A stretch of 40,379 bases of DNA from an uncultured Saprospiraceae bacterium (GCA_937981555.1 CALJOK010000031.1:1-40379); one strand, 5' to 3'; shown: positions 7,443-15,132, numbered from the stretch's first letter. Made by a program: numbers and translations. Notes: generated by a model from the sequence alone, not told the origin.

Positions 7443-7605
7443 TAGACTGTATACCTAAACATTCTGTACGGCATGGAAATGAGGATTTTTTTGAGAATCA
7501 AGGCAAAAATTTTATTCATAGCCTTAGCTATGGATTCAATTTTTAACGAAGAGTATTAGAAAAAGACCATTTAGCTGCGTGTATAATATTTAGGTATAAA
7601 GTCTA
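7443..7605. mobile_element. Palindromic MITE-like element
   Basis: A 163-bp element with 21-bp terminal inverted repeats: TAGACTGTATACCTAAACATT at 7443-7463 against AATATTTAGGTATAAAGTCTA at 7585-7605, 19/21 complementary. The exact centre is a perfect hairpin CATAGC-CTTA-GCTATG (7517-7532) with further complementarity around it, so the whole element is one imperfect palindrome. Taking the outer TA as a target duplication gives a TA-flanked element, as for IS630/Tc1-mariner types. It has no coding capacity. It makes up half of the 321-bp gene-free stretch 7442-7762; the rest holds the terminator and the mntR promoter/operator. Confidence 0.65.
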
Positions 7606-7628
7606 ATATAAAGCTTCTAAAAAATTCG

Positions 7629-7666
7629 ATACCAGATTTTGATTTACAAAGTCTGGTATTTTTTTG
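7629..7666 (+). terminator. Rho-independent terminator upstream of mntR
   Basis: ATACCAGATTTTG pairs with CAAAGTCTGGTAT (13 bp, one G-T pair) across a 5-nt loop, followed by a T-run. It closes the 6312-7441 transcription unit and insulates the regulator downstream. Confidence 0.85.
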
Positions 7667-7707
7667 TCTTGATCAATTTTTTAATAAGAATATGTTATCA
7701 AAAATAA

Positions 7708-7727
7708 TTTTTAGACTAATCTAAAAA
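7708..7727. promoter_or_regulatory. MntR/DtxR-type operator of the regulator operon
   Basis: TTTTTAGACTAATCTAAAAA is a dyad with 8-bp perfect arms, of the same type as known DtxR/MntR-family boxes (TTAG...CTAA core). It ends 8 bp upstream of the -7 box, overlapping the -33 region, the place for a repressor. Autoregulation of the operon by its first gene is the natural reading. Confidence 0.75.
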
Positions 7728-7735
7728 TATATTCT

Positions 7736-7743
7736 TATATTTG
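7736..7743 (+). promoter_or_regulatory. -7 box of the mntR operon
   Basis: TATATTTG, an exact match to TAnnTTTG, 19 bp before the mntR start and directly downstream of the operator. Transcription would start near 7749, giving a very short A-rich leader. Confidence 0.7.
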
Positions 7744-7762
7744 TAAAAAATAAAAATTACGA

Positions 7763-8422
7763 ATGAAAATATCTAAAACAGAGGAGAATTATTTAAAGGC
7801 GATTTTCTCCATTTTAGAAAAAGGAAAACCATCGGCAAGTACTAATTCTATTTCTCAAAAAATGGAAACTAGTGCAGCATCGGTGACTGATATGGTGAAG
7901 CGATTAGCTAAGAAAAAATTGGCTATCCATGAAAGCCATAAAGGAGTGAAATTGACTAAAGAGGGAAATAAGATTGCCACAATGTTAACTCGGAAGCATC
8001 GTTTGTGGGAAGTTTTTTTGGTTGATAAATTAGATTTCCTTTGGGACGAGGTGCATGAGATGGCAGAAGAATTAGAACATATTCAATCGAAGGAAATGAT
8101 TGATCGGTTAGATAATTTTTTGGGAAATCCGAAGTTCGACCCACATGGAGATCCCATTCCTGATGCTGATGGGAAATTTGCAACGCGACAACAAACTCCG
8201 TTGAATGAATTCAAAGTAGGAGAGAAGGGAACAGTTGTAGGAGTGCGAGAATCATCGACACCATTTCTCCAATACCTCGATCAACTCGGATTAGGTTTAG
8301 GTTCGAAAATAGAAATTTTAGAAAAATACGAATACGATAACTCAGCAAAAATTTTATTGAATAAATCAAAAGAGATTGTGATTACTGGTAAGGTTTGTTT
8401 GAATCTCTTTTTGCAAAAGTAA
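7763..8422 (+). CDS. mntR: MntR/DtxR-family metal-dependent transcriptional repressor
   Basis: 219 aa. An N-terminal winged helix (TEENYLKAIF, recognition helix around SAASVTDMVKRLAKK) is followed by a dimerisation/metal domain and a C-terminal SH3/FeoA-like domain (KVGEKGTVVGVRES to residue 219). Metal residues fall on DtxR numbering: H79, E83, H98, E105 and H106 are kept, and E102 replaces DtxR Cys102, as in manganese-sensing MntR. The residue matching DtxR Met10/MntR Asp8 is Asn9. The repressor likely binds the dyad at 7708-7727 in its own promoter when Mn(II) (or Fe/Zn) is plentiful. It is followed at 5 bp by a metal-binding protein gene, forming a metal-uptake operon. Confidence 0.88.
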   Translation: MKISKTEENYLKAIFSILEKGKPSASTNSISQKMETSAASVTDMVKRLAKKKLAIHESHKGVKLTKEGNKIATMLTRKHRLWEVFLVDKLDFLWDEVHEMAEELEHIQSKEMIDRLDNFLGNPKFDPHGDPIPDADGKFATRQQTPLNEFKVGEKGTVVGVRESSTPFLQYLDQLGLGLGSKIEILEKYEYDNSAKILLNKSKEIVITGKVCLNLFLQK

Positions 8423-8427
8423 TAGAC

Positions 8428-9429
8428 ATGAAAAAGTTTTTAATCTTAATTACCATTTGTATAATTTCATTAGTGCCATCGTTATTAAGTGCTACTGAGA
8501 AACCGAAGTTAGTAGCGACCGCTTCTATGATCTCAGATATTGCTCAAAATATTGTGGGCGATAAATTTGAAGTAACGACCATTGTGCCTATCGGAAAGGA
8601 TCCTCATACTTATGAACCAACTCCTGGAGATGCAACGACTGTGGCTTATGCAGATGTTATTTTTAAAAATGATTTGACCTTTGAAGGTTGGTTATTGAAG
8701 CTGATTGAAAATTCTGGGACGAAAGCCAATGTGGTTAAAGTGACGGAAGGAGTCGAAGTCATTGAAAGTTTGACCTACTCTAATTCTGCTGATCCACATG
8801 CTTGGATGAATGCATCGAATGGAATTATCTACGCTGAAAATATCACGAAGGCGATGGTAGAATATGATGTTGTGAATAAAGATTTTTATGAAAAAAACTT
8901 CGAAGCCTATCGGAAGAAATTACAAGAATTAGATCAATATATTCAAGAGCAGATCAAAACCATTCCTGAGCAGCAAAGAATTTTAATTACTTCACATGAT
9001 GCCTTTCAGTATTACGGAAGGAAATATGGAATTCGATTGGAATCGATTTTAGGAACTTCAACTGATGCGCAAGCACAAACGTCTGATTATACGAAAGTAG
9101 ATAAAGTGATTAGAGAAAGTGGTGTTCCCGCAGTCTTCATTGAGTCAACTGTGAATCCAAAAATGTTGCAACAATTAGCTAGTTCAAATGATATTACGAT
9201 TGGCGGATCGCTTTATTCAGATTCCATCGGGAATAAAGATAGTGATGCTCCAAGTTATTTAGCGATGCTAAAATATAATACGGATGTGATCGTCAAAGCT
9301 TTGTCTCGGAAAGTGGAAACAAAAGTTGCGGAAGCTCCTGAGGGGAAAAATAATTTGTTGATGTACGGAATTTTAGGCGTACTTTTTATCGGAGCCTTTG
9401 CCTTTGTTTATCGAAGTATGAATCAGTAA
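8428..9429 (+). CDS. TroA/ZnuA-like metal ABC transporter substrate-binding protein with C-terminal membrane anchor
   Basis: 333 aa, cluster A-I metal-binding protein. A signal peptide (residues 1-22, no lipobox Cys) is followed by metal-site residues H60 (KDPHTYEP), H124 (DPHAW), H190 (TSHDAF) and D265 (YSDSIG), the H-H-H-D set of TroA, which binds Zn or Mn; there is no His-rich loop as in many ZnuA. The end, after residue 308, is a hydrophobic helix (LLMYGILGVLFIGAFAFVY), so the protein is probably tethered to the inner membrane by its C-terminus rather than by lipid, which is unusual. The ATG at 8428 is preferred because an upstream in-frame start (8395) would overlap mntR and bury the signal peptide. 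Operon with mntR and, after a repeat, an ATPase. Confidence 0.88.
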   Translation: MKKFLILITICIISLVPSLLSATEKPKLVATASMISDIAQNIVGDKFEVTTIVPIGKDPHTYEPTPGDATTVAYADVIFKNDLTFEGWLLKLIENSGTKANVVKVTEGVEVIESLTYSNSADPHAWMNASNGIIYAENITKAMVEYDVVNKDFYEKNFEAYRKKLQELDQYIQEQIKTIPEQQRILITSHDAFQYYGRKYGIRLESILGTSTDAQAQTSDYTKVDKVIRESGVPAVFIESTVNPKMLQQLASSNDITIGGSLYSDSIGNKDSDAPSYLAMLKYNTDVIVKALSRKVETKVAEAPEGKNNLLMYGILGVLFIGAFAFVYRSMNQ

Positions 9430-9431
9430 TA

Positions 9432-9466
9432 CGTAGTGGTCTGCTTTAACAGACCTAAAAAAAATA
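9432..9466 (-). repeat. Hairpin repeat family A, copy 3 (inverted, partial)
   Basis: CGTAGTGGTCTGCTTTAACAG and the following ACCTAAAAAAAA are an imperfect reverse complement of the right part of copy 2 (9502-9533). The pair can form one large stem spanning 9432-9533, between the substrate-binding protein gene and the ATPase gene of the same operon. Confidence 0.65.
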
Positions 9467-9482
9467 GATCATGGGTGAAGAA

Positions 9483-9533
9483 GAAAAAAATCGCTTCGCT
9501 CTTTTTTCAGGTCAGCTAAAGCAGACCACCACG
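9483..9533 (+). repeat. Hairpin repeat family A, copy 2
   Basis: Nearly identical to copy 1 at 580-629, with the same TCGCTTCGCTC hairpin and GTCAGCTAAAGCAGAC dyad ending in CACCACG. It sits 14 bp before the ATPase start. It could lower expression of the ATPase relative to the upstream genes or stabilise the upstream mRNA end. Confidence 0.75.
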
Positions 9534-9547
9534 TGAAATAAAAAATT

Positions 9548-10291
9548 ATGAAATCAATCATTTCAGTAAGTGGACTTTCTGTTTCCTATGAAAAGAAAAG
9601 AGTACTCACCAATATTTTTTTAGAGATGGAAGCTGGCAAAATCTATGGAGTCGTCGGACCAAATGGAGCAGGGAAATCTACTTTGTTCAAAGCGGTTTTA
9701 GGATTGGTAGAGATTAATACTGGAACGGTGAAGATCAATGGAAAAGGAATTGAAACGCAGCGCAAAGAAGTTGTTTATGTTCCTCAAAAAAATGATGTGG
9801 ATTGGACTTTTCCAGCCACCGTTTTTGATATTGTTTTGATGGGGAGATATCCACACAAAAAGATTTTCCAACGATTGAGCAAAGCTGATAAGGCGATGAC
9901 GATGGATGCGTTGGAGGAAGTAGGCATGACGGAATTTCGAGATCGTCAAATCGGTGAACTTTCAGGAGGTCAGCAACAACGTGTTTTTCTAGCCAGAGCA
10001 CTTTGTCAAGATGCGGATATTTTCTTTTTGGATGAGCCATTTGTTGGAGTCGATATGTTGACGGAGGAAAAAATTATTCAGATTTTAAAGAGATTGGCTG
10101 AGGAAGGAAAAACGCTTTTGGTCGTCCATCATGATCTTTCGACGGTGGAAGATTATTTTGATAAAGTGGTTTTGTTGAATCAAAGATTGGTGGCTTATGG
10201 AGATACGGAAACTACTTTTACCAAGGAAAATATTGCAAAGGCATATGGAGGTCAATTACCGATTTTGCATAAGACGGCGATGATAGAGTAA
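9548..10291 (+). CDS. Metal (Mn/Zn) ABC transporter ATP-binding protein
   Basis: 247 aa ABC ATPase: Walker A GPNGAGKST (37-45), Q-loop Q80 in YVPQKNDVDW, signature LSGGQQQR (138-145), Walker B IFFLDEP (158-164) and H-loop H195. The segment DVDWTFPATVFDIVLMGRYPH is characteristic of Mn/Zn/Fe importers (TroB/MntB/ZnuC group). It should drive metal uptake with the upstream TroA-like protein. A matching permease (TroC/ZnuB type) would be expected next, but the transcription unit ends here at a strong hairpin and the next gene is on the other strand. Confidence 0.9.
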   Translation: MKSIISVSGLSVSYEKKRVLTNIFLEMEAGKIYGVVGPNGAGKSTLFKAVLGLVEINTGTVKINGKGIETQRKEVVYVPQKNDVDWTFPATVFDIVLMGRYPHKKIFQRLSKADKAMTMDALEEVGMTEFRDRQIGELSGGQQQRVFLARALCQDADIFFLDEPFVGVDMLTEEKIIQILKRLAEEGKTLLVVHHDLSTVEDYFDKVVLLNQRLVAYGDTETTFTKENIAKAYGGQLPILHKTAMIE

Positions 10292-10294
10292 AGA

Positions 10295-10330
10295 GAATAT
10301 CCAATAATCAACAAGGATTATTGGATATTC
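10295..10330. terminator. Bidirectional terminator between ABC ATPase and S66 peptidase genes
   Basis: GAATATCCAATAATC pairs perfectly with GATTATTGGATATTC over 15 bp with a 6-nt loop, between the converging stop codons at 10291 and 10335. Confidence 0.8.
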
Positions 10331-10334
10331 AAAT

Positions 10335-11399
10335 TTATTTAACTCCTTTTTCAAGTAGCGTAACAGTTCTTTTATCAGTATCCATTTTCGCTTCAATTCC
10401 CACCGGCAATGTCATATGGTTTTTAATATGTCCAAACGATAAACCATAAATAATTGGCATCTCCAAATGACCTAATCGATCCTTAAACATCTCCATCAAT
10501 GAAAGTGAACGATCATTTTCTTTCGCTTCACAACCTTCAAAAACACCTAAAAGAATCCCCCCAGCTTTATGTAAATCTGAGCTTTGTAAAAGTTGAGTAA
10601 ACATGCGATCCAAACGATAAGGTCGTTCTCCAATGTCTTCGATAAAAACGAGTTTATTTTTAAATTTAGGTTGGAAATCAGTTCCCATAGCCGCAGCTAA
10701 AAGAGTCAAGTTTCCACCAGTCAATTCTCCTTTTGCTTTGCCTGACCGAAGAACTTTGGAATGGTATGCCTTGTCTGTTGAGTCATCACTATCCATTGCA
10801 TGGTCCATAGTGTAAGACATTTGCGGATTCATTAAAACACCTTTTAGATGCTTGACAGAATAGTCCGTAAAATCAGAAGAAGCCAATGGGCCATGAAAAC
10901 CAATCAATCCTGTTTTTTGATAAATGGCTAAAAGCAATGCAGTAATATCACTATAGCCAATCAGAACTTTTGGATTTTTTTTGATGAGTTTATAATTGAT
11001 CTTTGGTAAAATCCTTCCTACTCCATAACCACCTCTGATACACCAAATACCATCTACTTCATCATCTGCAAACATATTATGTAAGTCCTCTAATCGTTGC
11101 TCGTCAGTTCCAGCGAGGTAACCGTTGATGGCTTTAATATGTTTTCCTAATTTTACTTTTAGCCCCAGCATTTTCATGTTGGCGATGGCTTTTTCCAGTT
11201 TCTCCTCCGTAATAGAACTACTTGGTGTGATTAATCCAATAGTATCTCCAGGAGCCAAAGTTTTCGGTTTTATACATTTTTTCATATCGAAATTAGATTG
11301 AATATGGTGATCATGTGATAAGTTATGGTAAAAAGAAAAAGGAATTGCGGAACTCCCTAAACCCATAAAAATATTTTTATTAAATTGCCTTCGATTCAT
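10335..11399 (-). CDS. S66-family LD-carboxypeptidase (LdcA/MccF-like)
   Basis: 354 aa. The core LAPGDTIGLITPSS, IRGGYGVGRILP, GYSD, FIEDIGERPYRLDR and YGLSFGH matches peptidase S66, which cleaves the L,D-bond of murein tetrapeptides during recycling (or microcin-type substrates in MccF). Catalytic triad: S150 (in GYSD), E254 (in FIED) and H324 (in FGH). The N-terminus MNRRQFNKNIFMGLGSSAIPF is a Tat-like signal, so the enzyme is probably exported, unlike cytoplasmic LdcA. It is divergent from the DUF4301 gene and has a -7 box on the minus strand at 11449-11456. Confidence 0.88.
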   Translation of the reverse strand: MNRRQFNKNIFMGLGSSAIPFSFYHNLSHDHHIQSNFDMKKCIKPKTLAPGDTIGLITPSSSITEEKLEKAIANMKMLGLKVKLGKHIKAINGYLAGTDEQRLEDLHNMFADDEVDGIWCIRGGYGVGRILPKINYKLIKKNPKVLIGYSDITALLLAIYQKTGLIGFHGPLASSDFTDYSVKHLKGVLMNPQMSYTMDHAMDSDDSTDKAYHSKVLRSGKAKGELTGGNLTLLAAAMGTDFQPKFKNKLVFIEDIGERPYRLDRMFTQLLQSSDLHKAGGILLGVFEGCEAKENDRSLSLMEMFKDRLGHLEMPIIYGLSFGHIKNHMTLPVGIEAKMDTDKRTVTLLEKGVK

Positions 11400-11417
11400 A
11401 ATGATATTATTTTAGTA

Positions 11418-11435
11418 GTCAACTGTTAGGTTGAC
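11418..11435. promoter_or_regulatory. Inverted repeat centred in the divergent intergenic region
   Basis: GTCAAC-TGTTAG-GTTGAC, 6-bp perfect arms, almost at the midpoint of the 56-bp gap between the divergent S66 and DUF4301 genes. It would lie just downstream of the predicted S66 transcription start. Operator or leader hairpin. Confidence 0.35.
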
Positions 11436-11448
11436 CACTCTTAAAAAA

Positions 11449-11456
11449 CAAAGATA
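11449..11456 (-). promoter_or_regulatory. -7 box for the S66 peptidase gene
   Basis: Read on the minus strand this is TATCTTTG (TAnnTTTG consensus), about 50 bp upstream of the S66 ATG. It overlaps the start of the divergent DUF4301 gene. Confidence 0.45.
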
Positions 11457-13006
11457 TGTTTTCCGAAAAAGATTTAGAACAAATTAAAGCAAAAGGAATT
11501 AGTCAAGCAAAATTGGCAGAACAAATTAAAAATTTTGAAGAAGGTTTTCCATTTATGGAGTTGCAAAAAGCAGCGACGATTGGAGATGGTGTTTTGAAAT
11601 TTGACAAAAAAGAAATTGATGATTATGTGAAAATGTATGAATCGGAAATGCCTAAACATCAGATTTATAAATTTGTTCCAGCATCAGGTGCTGCTAGCCG
11701 AATGTTTAAATCATTATTTTCTTTTATGGAAAAATATGATGGGTCACAGCAAGCGATTAAAGATTTTGAAAGTGATACTTCTTTTGGATCTGTTTTTAAT
11801 TTTTTTAAAAATATCGAGCAATTCGCATTCTATGAATCACTAAGAATTGTAATTTCCAAAAAAGGAGCAAACCTTAATAATTTGATTTCCCAAAAAGACT
11901 ATGGACAAGTGTTGCGGTATCTTTTAACTTCTGCGGGACTCAATTATGGAGGTCTTCCAAAAGGATTGTTAGAATTTCATAATTACAAAAATGCTACTCG
12001 AACTCCGCTTGAAGAACATCTCGTGGAAGGTGCCAATTACTGCAAAGACAAAGATGGAAAAGTTGATATTCACTTTACCGTTTCGCCAGAGCACAAAGCA
12101 TTATTTCGAGCAAAAGTAAAAAGTGCAGGACAACCACTTTCAAATGAATATCAATCTGTTTTCAATGCATATTTCTCAGAGCAACAATCTTACACAGATA
12201 CGATTGCCGTAGATATGGACAACCAACCTTTTCGAAATGAAGATGGAAGTATCTTATTTCGACCTGCAGGTCACGGTGCACTTTTGGAAAATTTAAATAC
12301 GATTGATGCGGATATTGTTTTTATAAAAAATATCGATAATGTTGTTCCTGATAATTTGAAAGCATCAACTTATCGGTATAAAAAATTATTGGCAGGAGTT
12401 TTAATCAAATACCAAAAGCGATTATTTGACTATGCTAAAAAACTGGAAAAAATAGAGAACGTTTCTGAAAAAATGATTGATGAAATTTCTGATTTTTTGC
12501 AAAAAGAATTGTGTAATAATTTTACTTCCCGATTTACGAGAATGCATATTCGAGAGAAAACGGATTTTTTAATTCAAAAATTAAATCGCCCAATTCGAGT
12601 TTGTGGAATGGTGAAAAATGAAGGCGAACCAGGCGGAGGCCCTTTCTGGTCTAGAAATTCAGATGGGACATATTCATTGCAAATTGTGGAGAGTTCGCAG
12701 ATCAATACTTCCGATAAAGAGCAAGGAAATATTTTACAAAAAAGCTCGCACTTTAATCCAGTAGATTTGGTTTGTGGAATTAAAAATGCACATGGTAATA
12801 AATTTAACTTAACTGATTTCCGAGACCCAAAAACTGGTTTTGTTACCATGAAATCAAAAGATGGTCGAGAACTAAAAGCGCAAGAATTGCCAGGACTTTG
12901 GAATGGAGCAATGGCAGATTGGAATACGCTTTTTGTGGAAGTTTCGATTGAGACTTTTAATCCGGTGAAGATTGTGAATGATTTGTTGCGGGAGCAGCAT
13001 CAGTAA
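11456..13006 (+). CDS. DUF4301-family protein
   Basis: 516 aa, the usual length of this Bacteroidota family of unknown function. The family landmark FVPASGAASRMFKSL lies near residue 75 and resembles the nucleotide-binding loop of nucleotidyltransferases. Other recognisable blocks are LPKGLLEFH, EHLVEGANYCKD, FRPAGHGALLENLN, GGGPFWSRNSDGT and LPGLWNGAMADWNT. The sugar-nucleotide-transferase-like motif suggests an enzyme acting on phosphorylated sugars, but no activity can be assigned. It is a single-gene unit closed by a strong hairpin, divergent from the S66 peptidase gene. Confidence 0.85.
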   Translation: MFSEKDLEQIKAKGISQAKLAEQIKNFEEGFPFMELQKAATIGDGVLKFDKKEIDDYVKMYESEMPKHQIYKFVPASGAASRMFKSLFSFMEKYDGSQQAIKDFESDTSFGSVFNFFKNIEQFAFYESLRIVISKKGANLNNLISQKDYGQVLRYLLTSAGLNYGGLPKGLLEFHNYKNATRTPLEEHLVEGANYCKDKDGKVDIHFTVSPEHKALFRAKVKSAGQPLSNEYQSVFNAYFSEQQSYTDTIAVDMDNQPFRNEDGSILFRPAGHGALLENLNTIDADIVFIKNIDNVVPDNLKASTYRYKKLLAGVLIKYQKRLFDYAKKLEKIENVSEKMIDEISDFLQKELCNNFTSRFTRMHIREKTDFLIQKLNRPIRVCGMVKNEGEPGGGPFWSRNSDGTYSLQIVESSQINTSDKEQGNILQKSSHFNPVDLVCGIKNAHGNKFNLTDFRDPKTGFVTMKSKDGRELKAQELPGLWNGAMADWNTLFVEVSIETFNPVKIVNDLLREQHQ

Positions 13007-13032
13007 TATAAATTTTATTCAGCTGAATATTA

Positions 13033-13072
13033 AAGAGGTCGATTTTTAGAAACATCTAAAAATCGACCTCTT
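13033..13072. terminator. Bidirectional terminator after the DUF4301 gene
   Basis: AAGAGGTCGATTTTTAGA pairs perfectly (18 bp) with TCTAAAAATCGACCTCTT, loop AACA, followed by a T-run at 13075-13080 and an A-run that serves the converging gene. Confidence 0.9.
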
Positions 13073-13099
13073 AGTTTTTTATAAAAAACTAAAGTAGTC

Positions 13100-13861
13100 T
13101 TACTCCTTTACTAAATTTTCCAATGTGATGGAATATATTTTGGTAGATGCATCAAATTTGATCGTGTATTTATCTGGATAATAACCTGATTTTTGCCATT
13201 GCTCTGGATGGCGAATAGTATTTTCAATTTCGGTTTTGCTTGCTAATAAATCTGTGGTAACCATAGGTTCAAAGAAATTAATCTTAGCATCGTATTTTCC
13301 AAAAATAAAAGTATGAGTAAATATTCCTGTCCCTGCAATTTCAGGAGATTCTAAGTCGATCATGTGAGTACCCATTCTCGGAACTCCATCAGGAGTTTCC
13401 AAATAATTAGGAGGCAAAAATTCAGGAGCTATTGGCTTTTGAAATTCGAGAGTATCTAAAGGTCCAATCTGATCGCGTTGATCTTCAGACAGAAAATAAA
13501 AGTGAATATCAAAATGTGCTAAATCATAAATTTGCATAGGTGGATGTCCATGTTCATTCCAATCTAAAGTTACATGATTAAATGGAGCTACACTAACTTC
13601 AGTTGGTAGTCTTAACATAAACTCGTCGGCAAACATCGAACCTGTTGGTAAATTCTGTAAGGCAGTTTCGTCAAATTGTATTCCTAAAGAAACAGGCGTA
13701 TTTTGTTCATCGACCTTGATATATGTCCAAGCTTGGCCATCGCCCACATTTACTTTTTGACCGTAAAATTCGGATGGCGCAGGAGCTTCCACTTCATCTT
13801 TTTCACAAGAGAAAAAGAGGATTAATATTAATACAGGAAATAAAAGACTTAATTTTTTCAT
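13100..13861 (-). CDS. Lipoprotein of the DUF5602/TTHB210-like type
   Basis: 253 aa. A lipoprotein signal with Cys19 (LFFSCEKDE) precedes a globular domain with WNEHGHPPMQIYDLAHFDIHFYF and GVPRMGTHMIDLESPE. This H-G-H...HFDxHFY and RMGTH combination is what I recall of TTHB210-like (DUF5602) proteins; the Thermus prototype is controlled by a sigma-E/anti-sigma-E pair and its function is unknown. The clustered His could bind a metal (inference). It is last in a minus-strand run behind the dihaem cytochrome c (50-bp gap), so both may work in the periplasm. Confidence 0.6.
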   Translation of the reverse strand: MKKLSLLFPVLILILFFSCEKDEVEAPAPSEFYGQKVNVGDGQAWTYIKVDEQNTPVSLGIQFDETALQNLPTGSMFADEFMLRLPTEVSVAPFNHVTLDWNEHGHPPMQIYDLAHFDIHFYFLSEDQRDQIGPLDTLEFQKPIAPEFLPPNYLETPDGVPRMGTHMIDLESPEIAGTGIFTHTFIFGKYDAKINFFEPMVTTDLLASKTEIENTIRHPEQWQKSGYYPDKYTIKFDASTKIYSITLENLVKE

Positions 13862-13911
13862 CTAAATTGTTTTTAAAATAATTTAAGAAATCAGGTGTAT
13901 GAGATTTTGAC

Positions 13912-14871
13912 TTAGTCATAAACGACTCGCTCTACTTTATTTTTAATAGGAGGAATTGTTTTTAGATATTTAAAAATGGCAGAAGCTTCTAAATCTGTAA
14001 GTGCAGGATACGGAAGCATAGGATATTGTAATGATGCCTCTCCACTTTTTAACCCATATCTGACCGCACGAATAAATTGCTCTTCGGTCATTTTTCCAAT
14101 TCCCGTTTCACGGTCAGGAGTTAAGTTTGGGGTGAGTACAATTTTTCCTTCAAAGTTTAAAGGCTTGTTACCTCCTCCAAAATAACCTGGACTTTTTTCA
14201 GGATTTAAAAAATCATTAGTCTTGAAATCAGCTGAATGGCATGAAAAGCAATCTAAATTATGAGCAAGATATTCTCCGAGTTCAATAACGTTTGTAGTAT
14301 CAGGCATTGCAATTTTTTCAGTTGGCATAGGAAATGGTTTCATTACCACTTGACATAAAATTTTTGTTAAAAATGAAGGCTGAGAAGGTTGATCAGGTAT
14401 AGGGTCAGCAGCCACCAACGGATCATCCGATCTTAAAAAAGAAATAATAGCATTGATATCATCATCAGCCATATGAGGTAATTTGGCCATGTACGGAGGA
14501 GAATATTTTCCATCTCGTTTGATACCTGTACGAAGTAAATATAATATCTCACTATCTGTCCAATCACCAATTCCATGAGTTTTATCATTGGTGATATTTT
14601 GAGAATAAATGACTCCAAATTCAGATGGAGCATCTAGCATCTGAGTTCCAGTAAGATTGCCTTTCTCTCGATTCATGTGGCAACTAGCACAAAGCATTGA
14701 TACAATTTTTTTACCTCTAGCAACTGATTCTGGATTGATGTCTGCTTGGAAATCAATAGTTTGTACCTCATAAGAAGGTAAGTCGTTCGAATTAATATAG
14801 GTTGCTCCTAAACCTAATAGTGCTATAATTATGAGCAATCCTATTCCAATTATTTTAAATCCTTTTTTCAT
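13912..14871 (-). CDS. Membrane-anchored dihaem cytochrome c
   Basis: 319 aa. An N-terminal hydrophobic segment (residues 5-24) precedes two class I cytochrome c domains with haem motifs CASCH (61-65) and CFSCH (208-212). Methionines that could be axial ligands are in PYMAKLPHM and YPMLPYP. The layout (ARGKKIVSMLCASCH and LGEYLAHNLDCFSCH) is like the cytochrome subunits of alcohol/sugar dehydrogenases and other periplasmic electron carriers. No dehydrogenase lies nearby, so the donor is unknown. It follows a 66-aa ORF at 10 bp, and both sit downstream of the promoter at 15103-15110. Confidence 0.88.
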   Translation of the reverse strand: MKKGFKIIGIGLLIIIALLGLGATYINSNDLPSYEVQTIDFQADINPESVARGKKIVSMLCASCHMNREKGNLTGTQMLDAPSEFGVIYSQNITNDKTHGIGDWTDSEILYLLRTGIKRDGKYSPPYMAKLPHMADDDINAIISFLRSDDPLVAADPIPDQPSQPSFLTKILCQVVMKPFPMPTEKIAMPDTTNVIELGEYLAHNLDCFSCHSADFKTNDFLNPEKSPGYFGGGNKPLNFEGKIVLTPNLTPDRETGIGKMTEEQFIRAVRYGLKSGEASLQYPMLPYPALTDLEASAIFKYLKTIPPIKNKVERVVYD

Positions 14872-14881
14872 TATGTTTTGT

Positions 14882-15082
14882 TTATTGCTTTGGAAAATAA
14901 AGGTTTGTTTGTTCTGTTACTTCACGAGTATTTGAACCATCATCTTGATTAAAATGATTGGACAATTTTTCTTCCAACCAGTTCCATTCTTGCAATTGTT
15001 GCATGATTTGAAGATGGGTACAGTTTGGTTTTATTGATCTCATATTATTTCGGGTTCTAGTAGATTTCCAGATAAGCTTCAT
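14882..15082 (-). CDS. Small hydrophilic protein upstream of cytochrome c
   Basis: 66 aa, no recognised family. The central part HLQIMQQLQEWNWLEEKLSNHF looks like an amphipathic helix and the tail is acidic/polar. Support for being real: it fills the gap before the cytochrome gene with only 10 bp spacing, and a -7 box plus palindrome stand right before it. An internal ATG at residue 14 would give 53 aa. It could be a regulatory or accessory peptide of the cytochrome unit. Confidence 0.5.
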   Translation of the reverse strand: MKLIWKSTRTRNNMRSIKPNCTHLQIMQQLQEWNWLEEKLSNHFNQDDGSNTREVTEQTNLYFPKQ

Positions 15083-15102
15083 GCTGAGTAAGATGTTTTA
15101 TA

Positions 15103-15110
15103 CAAATGTA
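15103..15110 (-). promoter_or_regulatory. -7 box of the cytochrome c unit
   Basis: On the minus strand TACATTTG fits TAnnTTTG, within the small palindrome TATACAAATGTATA (15099-15112). It is 20 bp upstream of the 66-aa ORF, with transcription predicted to start near 15097. Confidence 0.55.
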
Positions 15111-15132
15111 TAGGCAAGAAGAATTGATTCCG

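Noticed and set aside
8395-8427. Upstream start of the TroA-like protein inside mntR
   Set aside because: The ATG at 8428 gives a clean signal peptide and avoids the overlap.
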